From positions 82,604,059 through 82,668,058 of the forward strand of contig NC_089598.1 of the NCBI RefSeq assembly GCF_019320115.1: a stretch of DNA of 64,000 nucleotides, read 5' to 3'. The stretch comes from Miscanthus floridulus (taxonomy: Eukaryota; Streptophyta; Magnoliopsida; Poales; Poaceae). A program made the translations under genes and the position numbers. The notes beneath the pieces are model-generated. The model worked only from the letters and a program-made list of their open reading frames with translations. It was not told the DNA's origin and made no database searches. Positions 11,964 through 23,724 of the stretch are shown piece after piece (position 1 is the stretch's first letter; each line of letters starts with the position of its first letter).

Positions 11964-13110
11964 TGCTTGTAGTAGGGGGTTACAAGCACTATGAGAGAGG
12001 GAGCTAGTCCCAGGTCTCGGCGGGAAGTGATGTGGGCTGCTTGAGACGTTGCTCTCAGGCGGCAGGGAAAGGTGCGTGTTACAGGGTGTTGCTCTTCGTG
12101 AGTGCCCCTCACCCCCCCAGAAATGGCCCAAGTCCTTTCCTTTTATAGTTTGAAGGGAGGACAAGGGAAGTACATGTGCTAACTATACAGCGTCGTGCGA
12201 ACAGATGCGGCGTGTCTGAGCCTTGTAGCCTGTTCCTGTGGCGGTGTGGTCATCGGAGTGGTCCGTCCTTGGAGCGCTGGGGCGACGTGCTGGTCACATC
12301 AGATCCTGTGCGTCATGGGAGCTCCAGGTCTGCCTCGGAGCAGGTGCGGCGGTCAGCGTGCGGGTCGCTGTGGATTAACTGCGCGCGAGGTCGCGGCTCG
12401 GTTGGTGTCGAGGCCGAACCATGGTGGGGGGTCTCGGCAGACGTGAATCCTAAGATAGCCGAGACCCTGGCGTAGAGTGCCGAGGCCTGGAGGGAGCGGT
12501 CGATCTGGTACACTGGTTTAGAGGCGATGATGACCTGAGCCAGACTTCCCATGCCGCATTGTCTTCGGGGCGGAGATTGCGGGGCATAGTGCAGGCGCTG
12601 ATCATGGGCACAGCGCCAGAATACAGTGGCCGGTAATCCTCACCGCGCCCTGTCTCAGCCGGTATGGTGTTGATGCGACTTCTTGTCCCGTCGGCCACTC
12701 CGTGGTGTCGAGCCACCGTCCGGCTGAGATCGCGGGAGTGGTTGACGCATTAATAGGACGTGACATGTTGTCGGGAAGATCGGTCGAGGCGGGAGCGACG
12801 GGTTATTGACAAGCCAGCCTTGAGCGATACGGAGAATAGCTACCTCATTCGAGGCTGTACGCACAGGGCCTCGGGCGAGACGGAGATTGGGCTCCTTGCC
12901 GAGGCCTTTCGTGAGAGGCCTCGCGCGAGGCAGAGATTTCGTCAGGGCACCGAGACCTCCCGTGCAAGGCCTCAAGCGAGGCGGAGAGCCGGTGGGCTTC
13001 GGACGGGGCCAGTGATGAACCCATGGCTTACCTTCTGGCTTCGTTGTTGATGGGATTTAAGTGACTCTTTTGGTGTATGCTCGGGGTACCCCATTCTATG
13101 GTACCCGACA
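11964..13110 (-). repeat. 3' LTR of the Tat element, truncated at its outer end
   Basis: It aligns along its whole length with 26429-27573 of the right LTR, with scattered substitutions, and ends inward with GGTACCCGACA. The outer 166 bases present in the right LTR (26263-26428) are missing; homology starts at TGCTTGTAG near 11964. Confidence 0.88.
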
Positions 13111-15170
13111 GTAGCCCTCGAGCCTCGGGGGGAGTGCGTGCACTCTCCCTGAGGGTTTGTCGAGACTTGGCTTGTAGCCGCTCCTGTAGGGATTGTGTTT
13201 TGCTTCTTGAGGTTTTGGTGGGTGCGCGCAAGCGCACCCGCCGGGTGTAGCCCCCGAGGCCCTGGAGGAGTGGAATCATTCCTCTAGGGGCTTTTTTTGT
13301 GTTTTGAGTGAGGAGTTTTTATCGTATTTGCCGAGCCCACAAGTGCGAGTTCGGGTCATGGGGTCTCAGCAAGGTTGCAGCAAGAGCCCCCTGGCCTCTG
13401 CACGGAGCAAGAGGTCCGTCAGGGGTTCCCCTAGCTTTTTGTACGACCCTCACGCTTCCTTTTTGCTCGGAAGGAGGGGTGGAATGTGCCAGGCTACCCT
13501 CAGTGGGCACGAGCATTGGCACTTTCGGTGAGCTATTATCGGGTAAGTCCGAGTGGAGGCCCGTGCCCTGTTCGTAAGGGGATGTCTAGCGGTCTAGAGA
13601 CACACTCCAAGAGTACCAGAGGGTTTCTCTAGTGGGTGCCGAGGCCGTTCGCTGGGCCTCGGTGGCTCGGTGCCTCCCTACGGTGGGATCCCATTCAGAG
13701 ACCTCCCTGCCGGTCTCGAACACGACTTAGGATGCCCCGAGCGACTGTTTGCTTGGGCCTCAGCCATTCGTGGGCTCGCCCATAGTCGTCCCTGACTTTG
13801 TTGCCCTAGGGCGGCTGTCGAAACCTCAGGGGGCCCAGCCTTCGAACCCCTGGACCGTAACGGGCCCGGTGCCCTTTATCATATTTGTAACGAAACTTCT
13901 AGCGCGGGCTTAGGTCGTTTGTCTTTGTCTTGGGTGCAGGAGGAGCCCCTGAGCCTCCGCCTAGAGCGAGAGGGCAGTCAGGGGTCCCCTGGCTTTTTTG
14001 TTCAACCCTCACATATCCTTTTCGTTCGGACGGAGGGGTTGTTTGTCGAGCCCATTCGGGTGCGAGCCGGAGCCGCTGGGTCTCGGCAAGGTTGCAGGAA
14101 GAGCCCCCTAGCCTCTACACGGAGCGAGAGGGCCGTCGGGAGCTCCCCTGGCTTTTTGTACGCCCCTCGCGTGTGAGGGTTTGTTTGCCGAGGCCCCTTT
14201 GGGAGCGAGCCTGGGTCGTGGGGTCTCGGCAAGGTTGTAGGAAGGGCTCCCTAGCCTCTGCACGGAGCGAGAGGGCCATTGGGAGCTCCCCTGGCTTTTT
14301 GTATGACCCTCGCGCTTCCTTTTTGCTCGGAAGGAGGGGTTGTTTTGCCGAGCCTCCTCGAGTGCGAGCCGGGGCCACGAGGTCTCGGCAAGGTTACAGG
14401 AAGAGCCCCCTAGCCTCTGCACAGAGCAAGAGGTCCGTTAGGGGTTTGCCTGGCTTTTTGTACGACCCTCACACTTCCTTTTTGCTCGAAAGGAGGGGTG
14501 GAATGTGCCAAGCTACCCTCGGTGGGCACGAGCGTTGGCACTTCCAGTGAGCTGTTTATCGGGTAAGTCCGAGTGGAGGCCCATGCCCCATTCGCTAGGG
14601 GACGGCTAGCGGTCCAGAGACGCACTCCAAGAGTACCGGAGGGTTTCTCTAGTGGGTGCCGAGGCTGTTTGCTGGGCCTCGGTGGCTCGGTGCCTCCCTA
14701 TGGTGGGATCCCATTCGAAGACCTCCCTGCCGGTCTCAGACATGACTTAGGGCGTCCCAAGCGTTTCGCTTGCTTGGGTCTCGGCCCCGTATGGGCTCGC
14801 CCGCGGTCGTCCCTGACTCTGTTGTCCTGGAGCGACTGTCGAAACCCCTAGGGGCCCAGCCTTTGAACCCCTAGACCGTAATAGGCTCAGAGCCCGATTC
14901 CTTCATCTAAAAGGAATAGGGTGGGGGGAATATCTTCCCCATCGGCTCGGCAATGGCTGGTGCACCTTTTGAGGCGGTTTTCTAGGGAGGCGGAACAACG
15001 CCTGCTGCTGCAGTAGTCGGGCGCGACGTGGTGGATGGGACATAACTGTTCCCGCAGTTAATGAGAAAAAGGTGGGCGCGTGGGCGGTAAAATCAGATCG
15101 GGGTTAACCACGCTTGATCCAGGGGAAACTTCCCCGATTTCATCGCCTATCCATTTCGCCTTCTCCCCGC
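13111..15170. repeat. Tandem and segmental duplications beside the 3' LTR
   Basis: Units of roughly 130-170 bp share the text GTCTCGGCAAGGTTGCAGGA, an AGAGCCCCCTAGCCTCT-like run and CTGGCTTTTTGTACGACCCT. Copies start near 13320, 14040, 14180, 14340. A longer block (about 13530-13880) that includes GGTAAGTCCGAGTGGAGGCC recurs at about 14550-14890, about 1.02 kb away. Just inside the LTR on the - strand, GAGGCTCGAGGGCTAC is the likely polypurine tract priming plus-strand synthesis. No gene is supported here. Confidence 0.7.
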
Positions 15171-15182
15171 ATAAATACGCAA
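15168..15182 (+). promoter_or_regulatory. Possible TATA element for the antisense gene
   Basis: GCATAAATACGC lies about 180 bases before the first ATG (15356) of the antisense gene, after a CT-rich run. Spacing and sequence are compatible with a plant TATA box; nothing else confirms it. Confidence 0.35.
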
Positions 15183-15355
15183 AGAGCCTTGCCCCTCCTC
15201 ACCTTACCTTGCCTGTGTTAGCTCTACCCCCATTGAGCCATCGCTAGAGCAGCGGGTGCCGGGAAGAAGAAGGGAGAAGAGCGAGCCAGGAAGAGAGCGA
15301 GAAAGAGAGAGAGAAAAAAAAACTCACCGCCGCATTCGATCCCTCCACCGCATCC

Positions 15356-18300
15356 ATGGCCGGTGACATCGTTGTCATTGAGGTGGACCTTTGGGATCCA
15401 TCTGACGTCACCGTGGAGATGCTTTAGTCGCTCATCGATGGTAGACTCCTTCGTCTGGTGACGGACCCCAACAGGCCAAAGTGGATCGCTCCGTCGAGCG
15501 AGCCGAAGCCGAGGCCTCGCGACGGTTACGTCGTGAGCTTCGTCTCCTTTCACGAGCGCGGCCTCGGCGTCTCGGCAGATTGGTTCATGCAGGCGCTCCC
15601 ACACTACTACGGTGTGGAGCTCCACAACTTCAACCCCAACTCCATCACACAGGCGGCCATCTTCGTTGCCGTCTGTGAGGGGTACTTGGGGATTGCTCCC
15701 CATTGGGAGTTGTGGCTCCACCTCTTCCGGGCGGGGCATACCACTAAGCCGACGGGCACGTCGGGCACGAGGAAAGCGATGAGGGCCAGCGGCTACACTC
15801 TCCAAGTGCGCCAGGACCGCCAGCACCTCTACATCTTGGCCCAGCTTGCGTCATCCAATCACCGATGGTACATGAGCTGGTTCTACCTTCGCAACGACGA
15901 TGGAGGACTTCCCCCCTACACTGGGCGGATTGTGGGGAGCTGCCCGGAGAGGTGGAAGTACAGCGTCCTGAGGGAGGATCAGCCCAAGCTGCAGCCGCTT
16001 CTGGAGGGGCTGGAGAGGCTACGGGGCCGTGGCCTTACCGCGGCTGTAGTCGTGGCTGCCTTCCACCACTGGAGGGTGCTGCTGCTGATGGCTCGGCGAC
16101 GACGCCTGTTCGAGATGAGGCTGGGTGAGCCCAATGAGGGCATCCGAATGTCCTCCTCCGCCCTTTCTAATGAGGAAATTCTTCATCGGGTGGGGGAGAC
16201 GGTGGAGGCAAAGCTGAGGGGCGGCAACCTGACACCCATCATGATGCGCCCGTCGTGGGGGTTCCTCTCGCTGGTAAGTCATGCGCTGCTGTAGCCCCCA
16301 AGCCTCCTCCGTTTCTCCTTACTTCTCGTTCCCTTATGCGCGTTCGCCGTTCCTATAGGGGATGAGGGACGTGCGCGCCTCTCCGCCACCCGTTCCCGAG
16401 GACGCGAGGCGGTGGGCGATCAACTTGGCGCACACCGAGGCGCAGAAAAAGCGGAAAGACGCCAAGGCGGCGAAATGCATGAAGAAGATCCTCGCGCACG
16501 AGGAACTAGATAAGCATTGCCAGCAGCAAAGGAAGGATGGCCTCCCATTGGAGGAATCCCCGTCGCCGTCGCTGTCGACGGAGGCCTCGGACGGGGATGA
16601 CGAGGGCGAGATGGGGCACGGTCCCCTGGACCATCTCCCTGACGTAGGGGAGGCGGTGCTCGAGGCGTCGGCTAGCTACCCGGCACCCCCAGGAGGAGGA
16701 GGAGGAGCAGACCCGGGGTCGGCAATTGCCCGCTCCAGGGCCGAGGCCGACACGCCCGAGGCGCGGGCGTTGGGCAAACACGCCGTCAGCCCGGTGGGCT
16801 CGGCGGCGGCGGTGGAACAAGTGGCGGCGGAGGCGACGCAACTGCCCTCGCAGAGGACCGAGGGGGCATCGAGGTCCGTTGAGGACCAACTGGCACCGAT
16901 GGACACGGAGGTCATGCCTCTGCCGCCGCCACCGCCTTTGCGGACAAGGGTCACCGTGGCGAAGCGGTTGCCGCCCCGCTCGAGGTAGGTGTATTTTTGG
17001 TGGGGTCCCAGTGCCTTCTGTTCATTCTTTTGTCTTGTGTTGACCCTGTGATCGTCTTGTCCTTAGCCGGAAGCGGCCTGTGGAGGTGCCTACCTTGGCG
17101 CCCCTTAAAGCGCTCAAGGTTAACCCCGGCTCCACCGCCCACTGGGTGGCGGAGGCGCAAGCCGCCCTACAACATGGCGTGGCATAGGCGAAGGCCGACC
17201 CGAAGGAGCCAGCCACCCAAGGAGGGGCTGCTGAGGTGGCCCTGACACAGGAGGGGGAGGGAGCGCCTCTGCCCCGTGATGGCGAGGCCCATGGGTCGGA
17301 TGCGGCCGAGGTTCCTTTGGCCGTCGAGACCACTGGGACCGAGGTCCCCGAGGTTTCACAGGCCGGGGCGACGGAGGCTGCGGCGCCCAGGACCATCGAG
17401 GCCGCTGCGGCGGGCACCAGAGCCCCCGCGACCGCCGAGGCCACGATGGCGGAGGCCGGAGCCCCCGAGACCACCAAGGCCATGATGGCAGAGGCCGGAG
17501 CCCCCGGGACCACCGAGGCCACGATGGAAGAGGCCAGAGCCCCCAGGACCACCGATGCTGATGTGATCGTGGCGGGGATGCCAGCCCAGGAAGTGGAGAT
17601 GAAGGCGGCAGAGGCCTTGGTGGCACCCTTGGTTCAAGGCCCGCCGCCGTTGCGGGAGAGCACCTAGGAGGTGGAGATTCTTCTTATCTCCTCCGACGAT
17701 ACTTCCCGAGCGCAGGAGATGGCTGGCGCCGAGGTGGACGGTGTCGTGGAACAGCCGGTTCCAACCCTGGGCGAGGGAAGCTCAGCCCTCGCATGGGTGC
17801 GACCCGAGCCCCGCGGGTGGAACCACCCATGTGTCCTGTGGCAAAGCCGGGATGATCCTGAGGCAGAGCCTCTATTTGCTCTTGAGGACGCGGCCGAGGG
17901 CGGTCGCTGGGACACGTTCGAGCAATATCGCCAGTTGGCGGAGCGGTCTCTATGGACGGTGCTGTTCGTGGTGGCCAACGATTTGCTCGGAGTTGCCCAG
18001 GTTCGTGCTTTCTTTTCCCATGCGGTGGTCTTTTCTGAGTTTTCTTTGTAGGGATTGACCCCTGTTCTATTTCCCCCAGGAGCTCGAGACCCGATCTCTT
18101 GGGAAGTCGGTCTTCCTCTGCCGGGAGAGGGATGTCTGGGACCAGCTTCAGCGGCAGAAGGGCCTTCTTGCAGGCGCCAACGAGCTCCTATCGGCGCAGA
18201 GCGCAGAGGTGGAGGACCTCCGCCTTCATTGTGCCGATGCGAAGGTCAAGGCGGCCATGGCCTAGGAGCAACTCGCCCCTTTGGCGGCGCGGGTCAAGGA

Positions 18301-19215
18301 ATTGGAGGAGGAGCTCACCTGCGTGGCCAGTGATCGGGATGCCTTCAGGTCTCGAGCCGTAGAGGCTACGGCCTCGGCCACGTCTCTTGCTGGGCAGCTA
18401 GGGGCGGAACAGAATGTGCACTAGCTGACGAAAGGCGCTTTGGATGAGGCCCTTGCAATGGCTGAGGCCTAGCGAACCGAGGCTGTGGTTTGGAGGGGAA
18501 AGGCCGAGGGTGAGTCCTAATCCCTTCATTTTATTCGCTTTTTCTTACGTTCATTCCCTAACTTCCTCGTGTGACGCAGAGCTGGGGAGTGAAGCTTCCA
18601 GGGCGGCGAGGCTTCTCGGGTCGAGGCTCAGCGCCTGAAGGAGAAAGCCGAGGCCTTTTGGGTCGAGGCCTGACACTGGGAGCTTAAGGCCAAGGGTGAG
18701 TTCCGTAGGCTTCCGTCCCTTTTTAGCTTGCTTTTTCTCTCGCTCAACCCCATTCTGTTTTCCGTGGTGCAGAGTCAGAGGCGGAGGTTACCCAGGCAGC
18801 CGAGGTTTCCAGTGTGGTGCAGACGGTGCTCGAGACCGAGATCGGGGAGCACGAGGCACTGAAGAGTGCCGCCCGTGCCACCTGCGAGGCCCTGGTGGTC
18901 GAGGGGGTTCAGTTAGGCAGCTCCCTTGGGAGTCGTCTGATTGCGCTGAGCGGTCAAGTGCGTGAGCAGCTCCGAGGAGCACTGCATACGGGCGTCAAGC
19001 GTGCACTGGCCGTCATCGCCTCGCACTATGTTGGTGTTGACCTTCAAGCCATCAGCGATGGCTATGTCTTGCCCGATGATGACGATGAGGCCGACGAGGT
19101 GGTGACGAAGCTATTGGAGGCGGCGGAAGGCCCTGGCACCGCGCTGGCAACGTTGTTTGAAGAGGAGGTGGTCCCTCCCCCGCCATCTGCCGATGCCAGA
19201 GGTGCTGAGCCTTGA
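15356..19215 (+). pseudogene. Tat antisense gene (Transposase_28-like N-terminus), six exons, broken by stops
   Basis: The gene runs opposite to gag-pol. Six exons fit canonical GT-AG borders: 15356-16273, 16359-16984, 17067-18000, 18080-18509, 18580-18695 and 18773-19215. Exon 1 holds the conserved SFVSFHERGLGVSADWF segment and an AVCEGYLGIAPHWELWL segment, matching the plant family labelled putative gypsy type transposon (PF04195, from memory). Exon 2 is charged, exon 3 contains Ala/Glu/Thr-rich repeats (about 17400-17560), and exons 4-6 are predicted coiled coil followed by a compact C-terminal domain and an acidic tail. Stops interrupt the frame at 15425-15427 and in exons 3-5 (for example TAG near 17665 and 18263), so this copy is probably dead. 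The protein's role is unknown; a DNA-binding or virion-related role would be guesswork. A second copy occurs at 59797-63629. Confidence 0.75.
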
Positions 19216-19785
19216 CCTAGGCCCAAGCGGCCATGTAAATAGAGTAGGAATTGAATTTGTATCGTAATGCTTGTGGCCGTCGAGGCCTTTCTTTTTAAAG
19301 TACTCATGTTTCTTTAATCGTTTGTCTTGTATTTCTGAGCCTCTGCCCTCTTGTTGTCTCCGATCTGATTTCTTTGCAAAAAAAACCCTTTGGAGCCTAA
19401 GTCGTCCCCTAGGCGAAAGGTGGTGAGGGAGCGCCGTAGCCCGGAGGCTTAGGCCGTCTCGTGACTCTACCGGCCTTCTGGCCCTGAGACGGGCTTTTGG
19501 TCCTTGGGTTTTCTGCAACCGATTCATCAGAGCGTGCTAGAGGGTTTGGCGTAGGATTTTTTTTTCAAAAAACGACTAAAAAATGGCGCGTGGGACTTAG
19601 GGGGAATCCCCCATCTAGCCCCCGAGGGAGATTCGGTTCTGCGGAGGTAGAGCCGAGTCTTCCTTACAGTGTCATCGTATTGCCGAGACCAACGATGGGC
19701 TCGGGGGGTTTCTCAAAAAATTAGAACAATTAAAGAACGATTTTCAATTGTATTCCGAGAAACAATATATACAATGCTTGAAATT
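19216..19785. other. Spacer between convergent pol and antisense gene
   Basis: The 3' ends of pol (- strand) and the antisense gene (+ strand) face each other across about 570 bases. No gene is seen. This is where both transcripts would terminate or overlap. Confidence 0.5.
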
Positions 19786-20830
19786 TTAAGGATAAAATCG
19801 ACGTAGCTGTTCTATGTTCCAAGCGTTGGTGAAGATTTGGCCCTTCTTGTTGGCTAGCTTGTAGGTCCCGGGCTTTAGCACTTGGGCGATGATGTACGGT
19901 CCTTCCCATGGCGGGGTCAGCTTGTGGCAACCCTTGTTGCTCTGCGCCAGCCTCAACACCAGGTCGCCTACCTTCAAGTCTCGACTTCGGATGCACCGGG
20001 CCTGATAGCGTCGTAGGGTTTGCTGGTATTTAGCCGAGTGCAGCAGCGCGACGTCTCGGGCTTCCTCCAGTTGGTCGAGGGCGTCCTCTCGGGTGGTGCG
20101 GTTACTTTGTTCGTTATAGGCCTGTAGCCTTGGGGAACCATATTCCAAGTCAGTGGGGAGGATGGCCTCGGCCCCATAGACCAGGAAGAAAGGCGTGAAC
20201 CATGTGGCTCGGCTTGGGGTGTTCCTCAGGCTCCAGATGACTGATGGGAGTTCGACGAGCCATTTGTTGCCAAACTTCTTCAACTGGTTGTAAATTCTTG
20301 GCTTGAGGCCTTGTAGGATCATGCCGTTGGCACGTTCTACTTGGCCATTGGTCCTTGGGTGTCCTACGGCCGACCAGGACACACGGATGTGGTGGTCGTC
20401 GCAAAACGTCAAGAATTTTTTGCCGGTGAACTATGTCCCGTTGTCGGTGATGATGGTGTTAGGGACCCCGAACCTGTGGATAATGTCAGTGAAGAACAGC
20501 ACTGCTTGCTTGGATTTGATTCGATTGATCGAACGAGCCTCGATCCATTTGGAGAACTTGTCAATTGATACCAGTAGATGGGTGTAGCCCTCGGGGGCCT
20601 TTTGCAGAGGCCCAACCATGTCAAGCCCCCACACGGCGAACGGCCACGTGATGGGGATGGTTTGGAGGGCCTAGGCCGAGAGATGTGTCTGCCGAGCATA
20701 GTACTGGCATCCTTCGTAGGAGCGTACTAGCTTGCTGGCGTCGGCGACCGCCGTCGGCCAGTAGAACCCTTAGCGGAAAGTGTTTCCCATGAGCGTCCGA
20801 GTCGCCTCATGGTGCCTGCAGGCCCCTGCG
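19786..20830 (-). pseudogene. Tat element integrase
   Basis: Reading on the - strand, a zinc-binding region is partly preserved (FYWPTAVAD and EGCQYYARQ, 20690-20770). The catalytic core follows: first Asp in WGLDMVGPL (about 20625), second Asp in ITDNGT (about 20435) and Glu in GQVERAN (about 20345). A C-terminal part (WEGPYIIAQVLKPGTYKL) is typical of Gypsy integrases and lacks a chromodomain, as expected for Tat. A TAG at 20428-20430 falls right after the second catalytic Asp motif, and another stop lies near 20670. The enzyme would insert cDNA into the genome; this copy cannot be made whole. Confidence 0.85.
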
Positions 20831-20874
20831 TGCAAGTCCCAAAGCAGGGCTCGGCCTGCCTCGGTGGTGATGCA

Positions 20875-21663
20875 TCATTGGAGGACACCGAAGGGACTTC
20901 GCCTGTACAATTCGTTATTGTAGAGGACGTAAGTCTTGGCTCGGCGTGCAAGCCATCGGGCTTCGGTCCTGTCACTAGGAAGCTCCCCCCGATCAAGCCA
21001 ATCAAGGAACGAGATTCGCCAATCTGCGTCTTGGTCGGTCTGGGGAGGCTCAGTGCTGACTTCCATGATCTCGGGCTTGGTCGATAGAGTCTCGGCAGTA
21101 GAGGGGGCGTCGAGCCCCGTTGTGGGTTCGACCGGTGGGCCCTCCTCTGCTACTAAGGTGTAGTCAATGGAAGGTTTGTGGAGGTCCCTGGCAAAGATGT
21201 TCGGGGGGACCGGAGTCCATGCCGAGGCCATCTTTGCCAGTTCGTCGACGGCCTCGTTGTACTTCCGTGCGATGTGGTTTAGTTTGAGACCGTCGAACTT
21301 GTCTTCTAGGCGATGTACCAACTTGTAGTAAGCCTCCATTCTGGGGTCGAGGCAGTTTGACTCCTTCATGACTTGATCGACGACGAGCTGTGAGTCGCCC
21401 CGGACGTCGAGACGCCGTACCCCAAGTTCGATGGAGACTTGCAAGCCATAGACGAGGGCCTCGTACTCGGCCGCGTTGTTGGAGGCGGCAAAGTGGAGCC
21501 GCACCATGTAGCGCATGTGTACTCCGAGGGGCGAGATGAAGAGGAGACCCACGCCTGCCCCGGTCTTCATCAGAGACCTATCGAAGTACATGGTCCAGCA
21601 TTCTGTCTGGTCTTGAGCAGGTGGTAATTGGGTGTCGGTCCACTCAGCCACAAAATCAGCCAA
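20875..21663 (-). pseudogene. Second (Tat-type) RNase H domain
   Basis: This 262-residue open frame follows the usual RT-linked RNase H and begins with ADFVAEWTD. It carries the retroviral/archaeal-type RNase H residues: MYFDRSLM (Asp; the usual Gly after Asp is Arg here), AEYEALVYGL (Glu) and RGDSQLVVDQV (Asp), then a later ARKYNEAVDELAKMAS helix. Two successive RNase H domains distinguish Tat elements from other plant Gypsy lineages (family knowledge). It continues into the linker before integrase. Confidence 0.8.
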
Positions 21664-21678
21664 GACCTGAGACTTAAT

Positions 21679-23031
21679 CTATTTCCGAGGCGCAAATGTC
21701 AAGGCTTCCCCCATAAGCTCGACGGCCCACTTGGCTATCCTTCCTAAGGCTTCCCGGTTATGGACTATCTCTCCCAAGGGGAAAGATGATACCACGGTCA
21801 CTGGGTGGGACTCGAAGTAGTGACGCAGCTTGCGCCGGGCCAGGACTACGGCATAGACCAGCTTCTGGATATGGGGGTAGCATGTTTTGGTCTCAGAGAG
21901 CACTTCGCTGATGAAGTAAACAGGTCATTGGGTAGGTAGAGCATGCCCCTCTTCCTGCCTTTCTACTACTATGGCAGCGCTGACCACTTGGGTCATTGCG
22001 GCGACGTAGAGTAAGAGGGCCTCATCCCTGGCCGAGGGTACCAGGACGGGAGGATTTGTGAGCAGTGCTTTGAGCCTGTCGAGGGCTTCTTTGGCCTCGA
22101 GGGTCCAAGAAAAGCGCTCGGATTTTCTCAAGAGTCAGTACAGAGGCAAGCCTTTTTCACCGAGGCGCGAGATGAAGCGGCTCAGGGCCGCAAGGCATCC
22201 CATGACCCTCTGCACTCCTTTGAGGTCTCTGATTGGTCCCATGCTGGTTACGGCCGAGACCTTCTCTGGGTTGGCTTCGATGCCGCGCTCCAAGACTATG
22301 AATCCCAAGAGCATGTCTCAGGGGACCCTGAACACACACTTCTCGGGATTGAGCTTGATGCCCTTCTCTCTAGGGCATTTGAAGGCTATCTTCAAGTCGT
22401 TGACGAGATCTTCGGCCTTTCTGGACTTGACCATGATGTCGTCCACATAGGCCTCGATGGTTCACTCAATGTGGTTGCCAAAGACCTAGGTCATGCACCG
22501 CTGGTACATGGCCCCCGCATTTCTGAGGCCGAAAGGCATAGTCACGTAGCAGTACATGCCGAATGGGGTGATGAAAGAAGTCGCAAGCTGGTCGGTCTCT
22601 TTCATCTTGATTTGATGGTAACTAGAATACGCATCAAGGAAAGACAGGGTCTCGCACCCCGTAGTGGAGTCAACGATCTGATCGATTCGTGGTAATGGGA
22701 AGGGGACTTTTGGACAGGCTTTATTCAAACCGGTGTAGTCTACACACATCCTTCATTTCCCATTTTTCTTCCTAACTAATACGGGGTTAGCCAACCACTC
22801 TGGGTGGGATACTTCCTTGATGAACCTAGCCGCCAAGAGTTTCTGCACTTCCTCACCAATGGCCCTATGCTTTTCCTCATCGAATCGGCGTAGGCGTTGC
22901 TTCACCGGTCTAGAGCCGGCCCAGATGTCCAAGGCGTGCTCGGCGACCTCCCTCAGTATGCCCGGCATGTCCGAGGGACTCCATGCGAATATGTCGGCAT
23001 TCGCACGGAGGAAGTCGATGAGCACAGCTTC
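21679..23031 (-). pseudogene. Reverse transcriptase and first RNase H of the Tat element
   Basis: On the - strand the RT starts near 23025 (DFLRANADIFAWSPSDMPG), continues through VDYTGLNKACPK and FLDAYSSYHQIKM (22486-22749), and holds the catalytic AYVDDIMV box near 22434-22455. After a linker, ALLTNPPVLVPS begins the connection and first RNase H (21679-22131), including KLRHYFESHPVTVV. In-frame stops occur at 23029-23031 (between protease and RT), at 22750-22752 and just upstream of the YVDD box, so the copy is inactive. Synthesis would be primed from the site at 26243-26260. Confidence 0.87.
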
Positions 23032-23703
23032 CTATTTGATGTCGAGGGTGGCGCTGATCCTTAGCTCCCGGTCGTCGGGGCAGGCGGGGTCGACCGGGAT
23101 GAGCTTGATGGCCTCCGCAGGCTCGAACGCCCCCACACGACATTTGGAGTCAGGCGCCTTGCCACTGAGTTGGTCGAGGTTGGCAATGAGGGTCTCGGCC
23201 TCCGTGAGAGCCTCGGCGTACTCGATGCACTCGACGTCGCAGTCGTATGCATGTTCGTACGTGGATTCAATCGTGATGATACTACTGGGGCCTGGCATCT
23301 TGAGCTTGAGGTAGGTATAGTTGGGGACTGCCATGAACTTGGCATAGCACGGCCACCCCAGGATGGTGTGGTAGGTTCCCCTGAACCCGACCACCTCGAA
23401 GGTAAGGACCTCCTTGCGGTAGTTGGAGGGGGTGCCAAAGCAGATGGGAAGGTCGATGCGCCCGAGGGGTCGCGTGCGTTTCCCTGGCACGATGCCGTGG
23501 AAAGGTGCGGTGTCGCCTCGGAGCCTCGACCGGTCGATTTCCAAGAGCTCCAGGGTGTTGGCATAGAGGATATTGAGGGTGCTGCCTCCGTCCATCAACA
23601 CCTTGGTGAGTTGGGTGTTGCCGATGATCGGGTCAACAACAAGTGGGTACTGCTCGGAATTTAGAACATGGTTGGGGTGGTCATCTCGATCAAAGGTGAT
23701 CAC
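23032..23703 (-). pseudogene. Aspartic protease region of the Tat element
   Basis: The frame holds KVLMDGGSTLNILYANTL, in which the usual DTG/DSG active-site triad appears as DGGS, as in many Tat-type proteases. The domain would cut the Gag-Pol polyprotein. It follows gag without a large gap (the two frames are separated by a stop near 23728) and is followed by a stop at 23029 before RT. Downstream text such as GWPCYAKFMAVPNYTYLKLK is typical of this family. Confidence 0.82.
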
Positions 23704-23724
23704 CTCCCGAGACCAGTCGAGGTA

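Noticed and set aside
19497..19724. A short + strand frame after the antisense gene
   Set aside because: It lies in the spacer, with no recognised domain or continuation.
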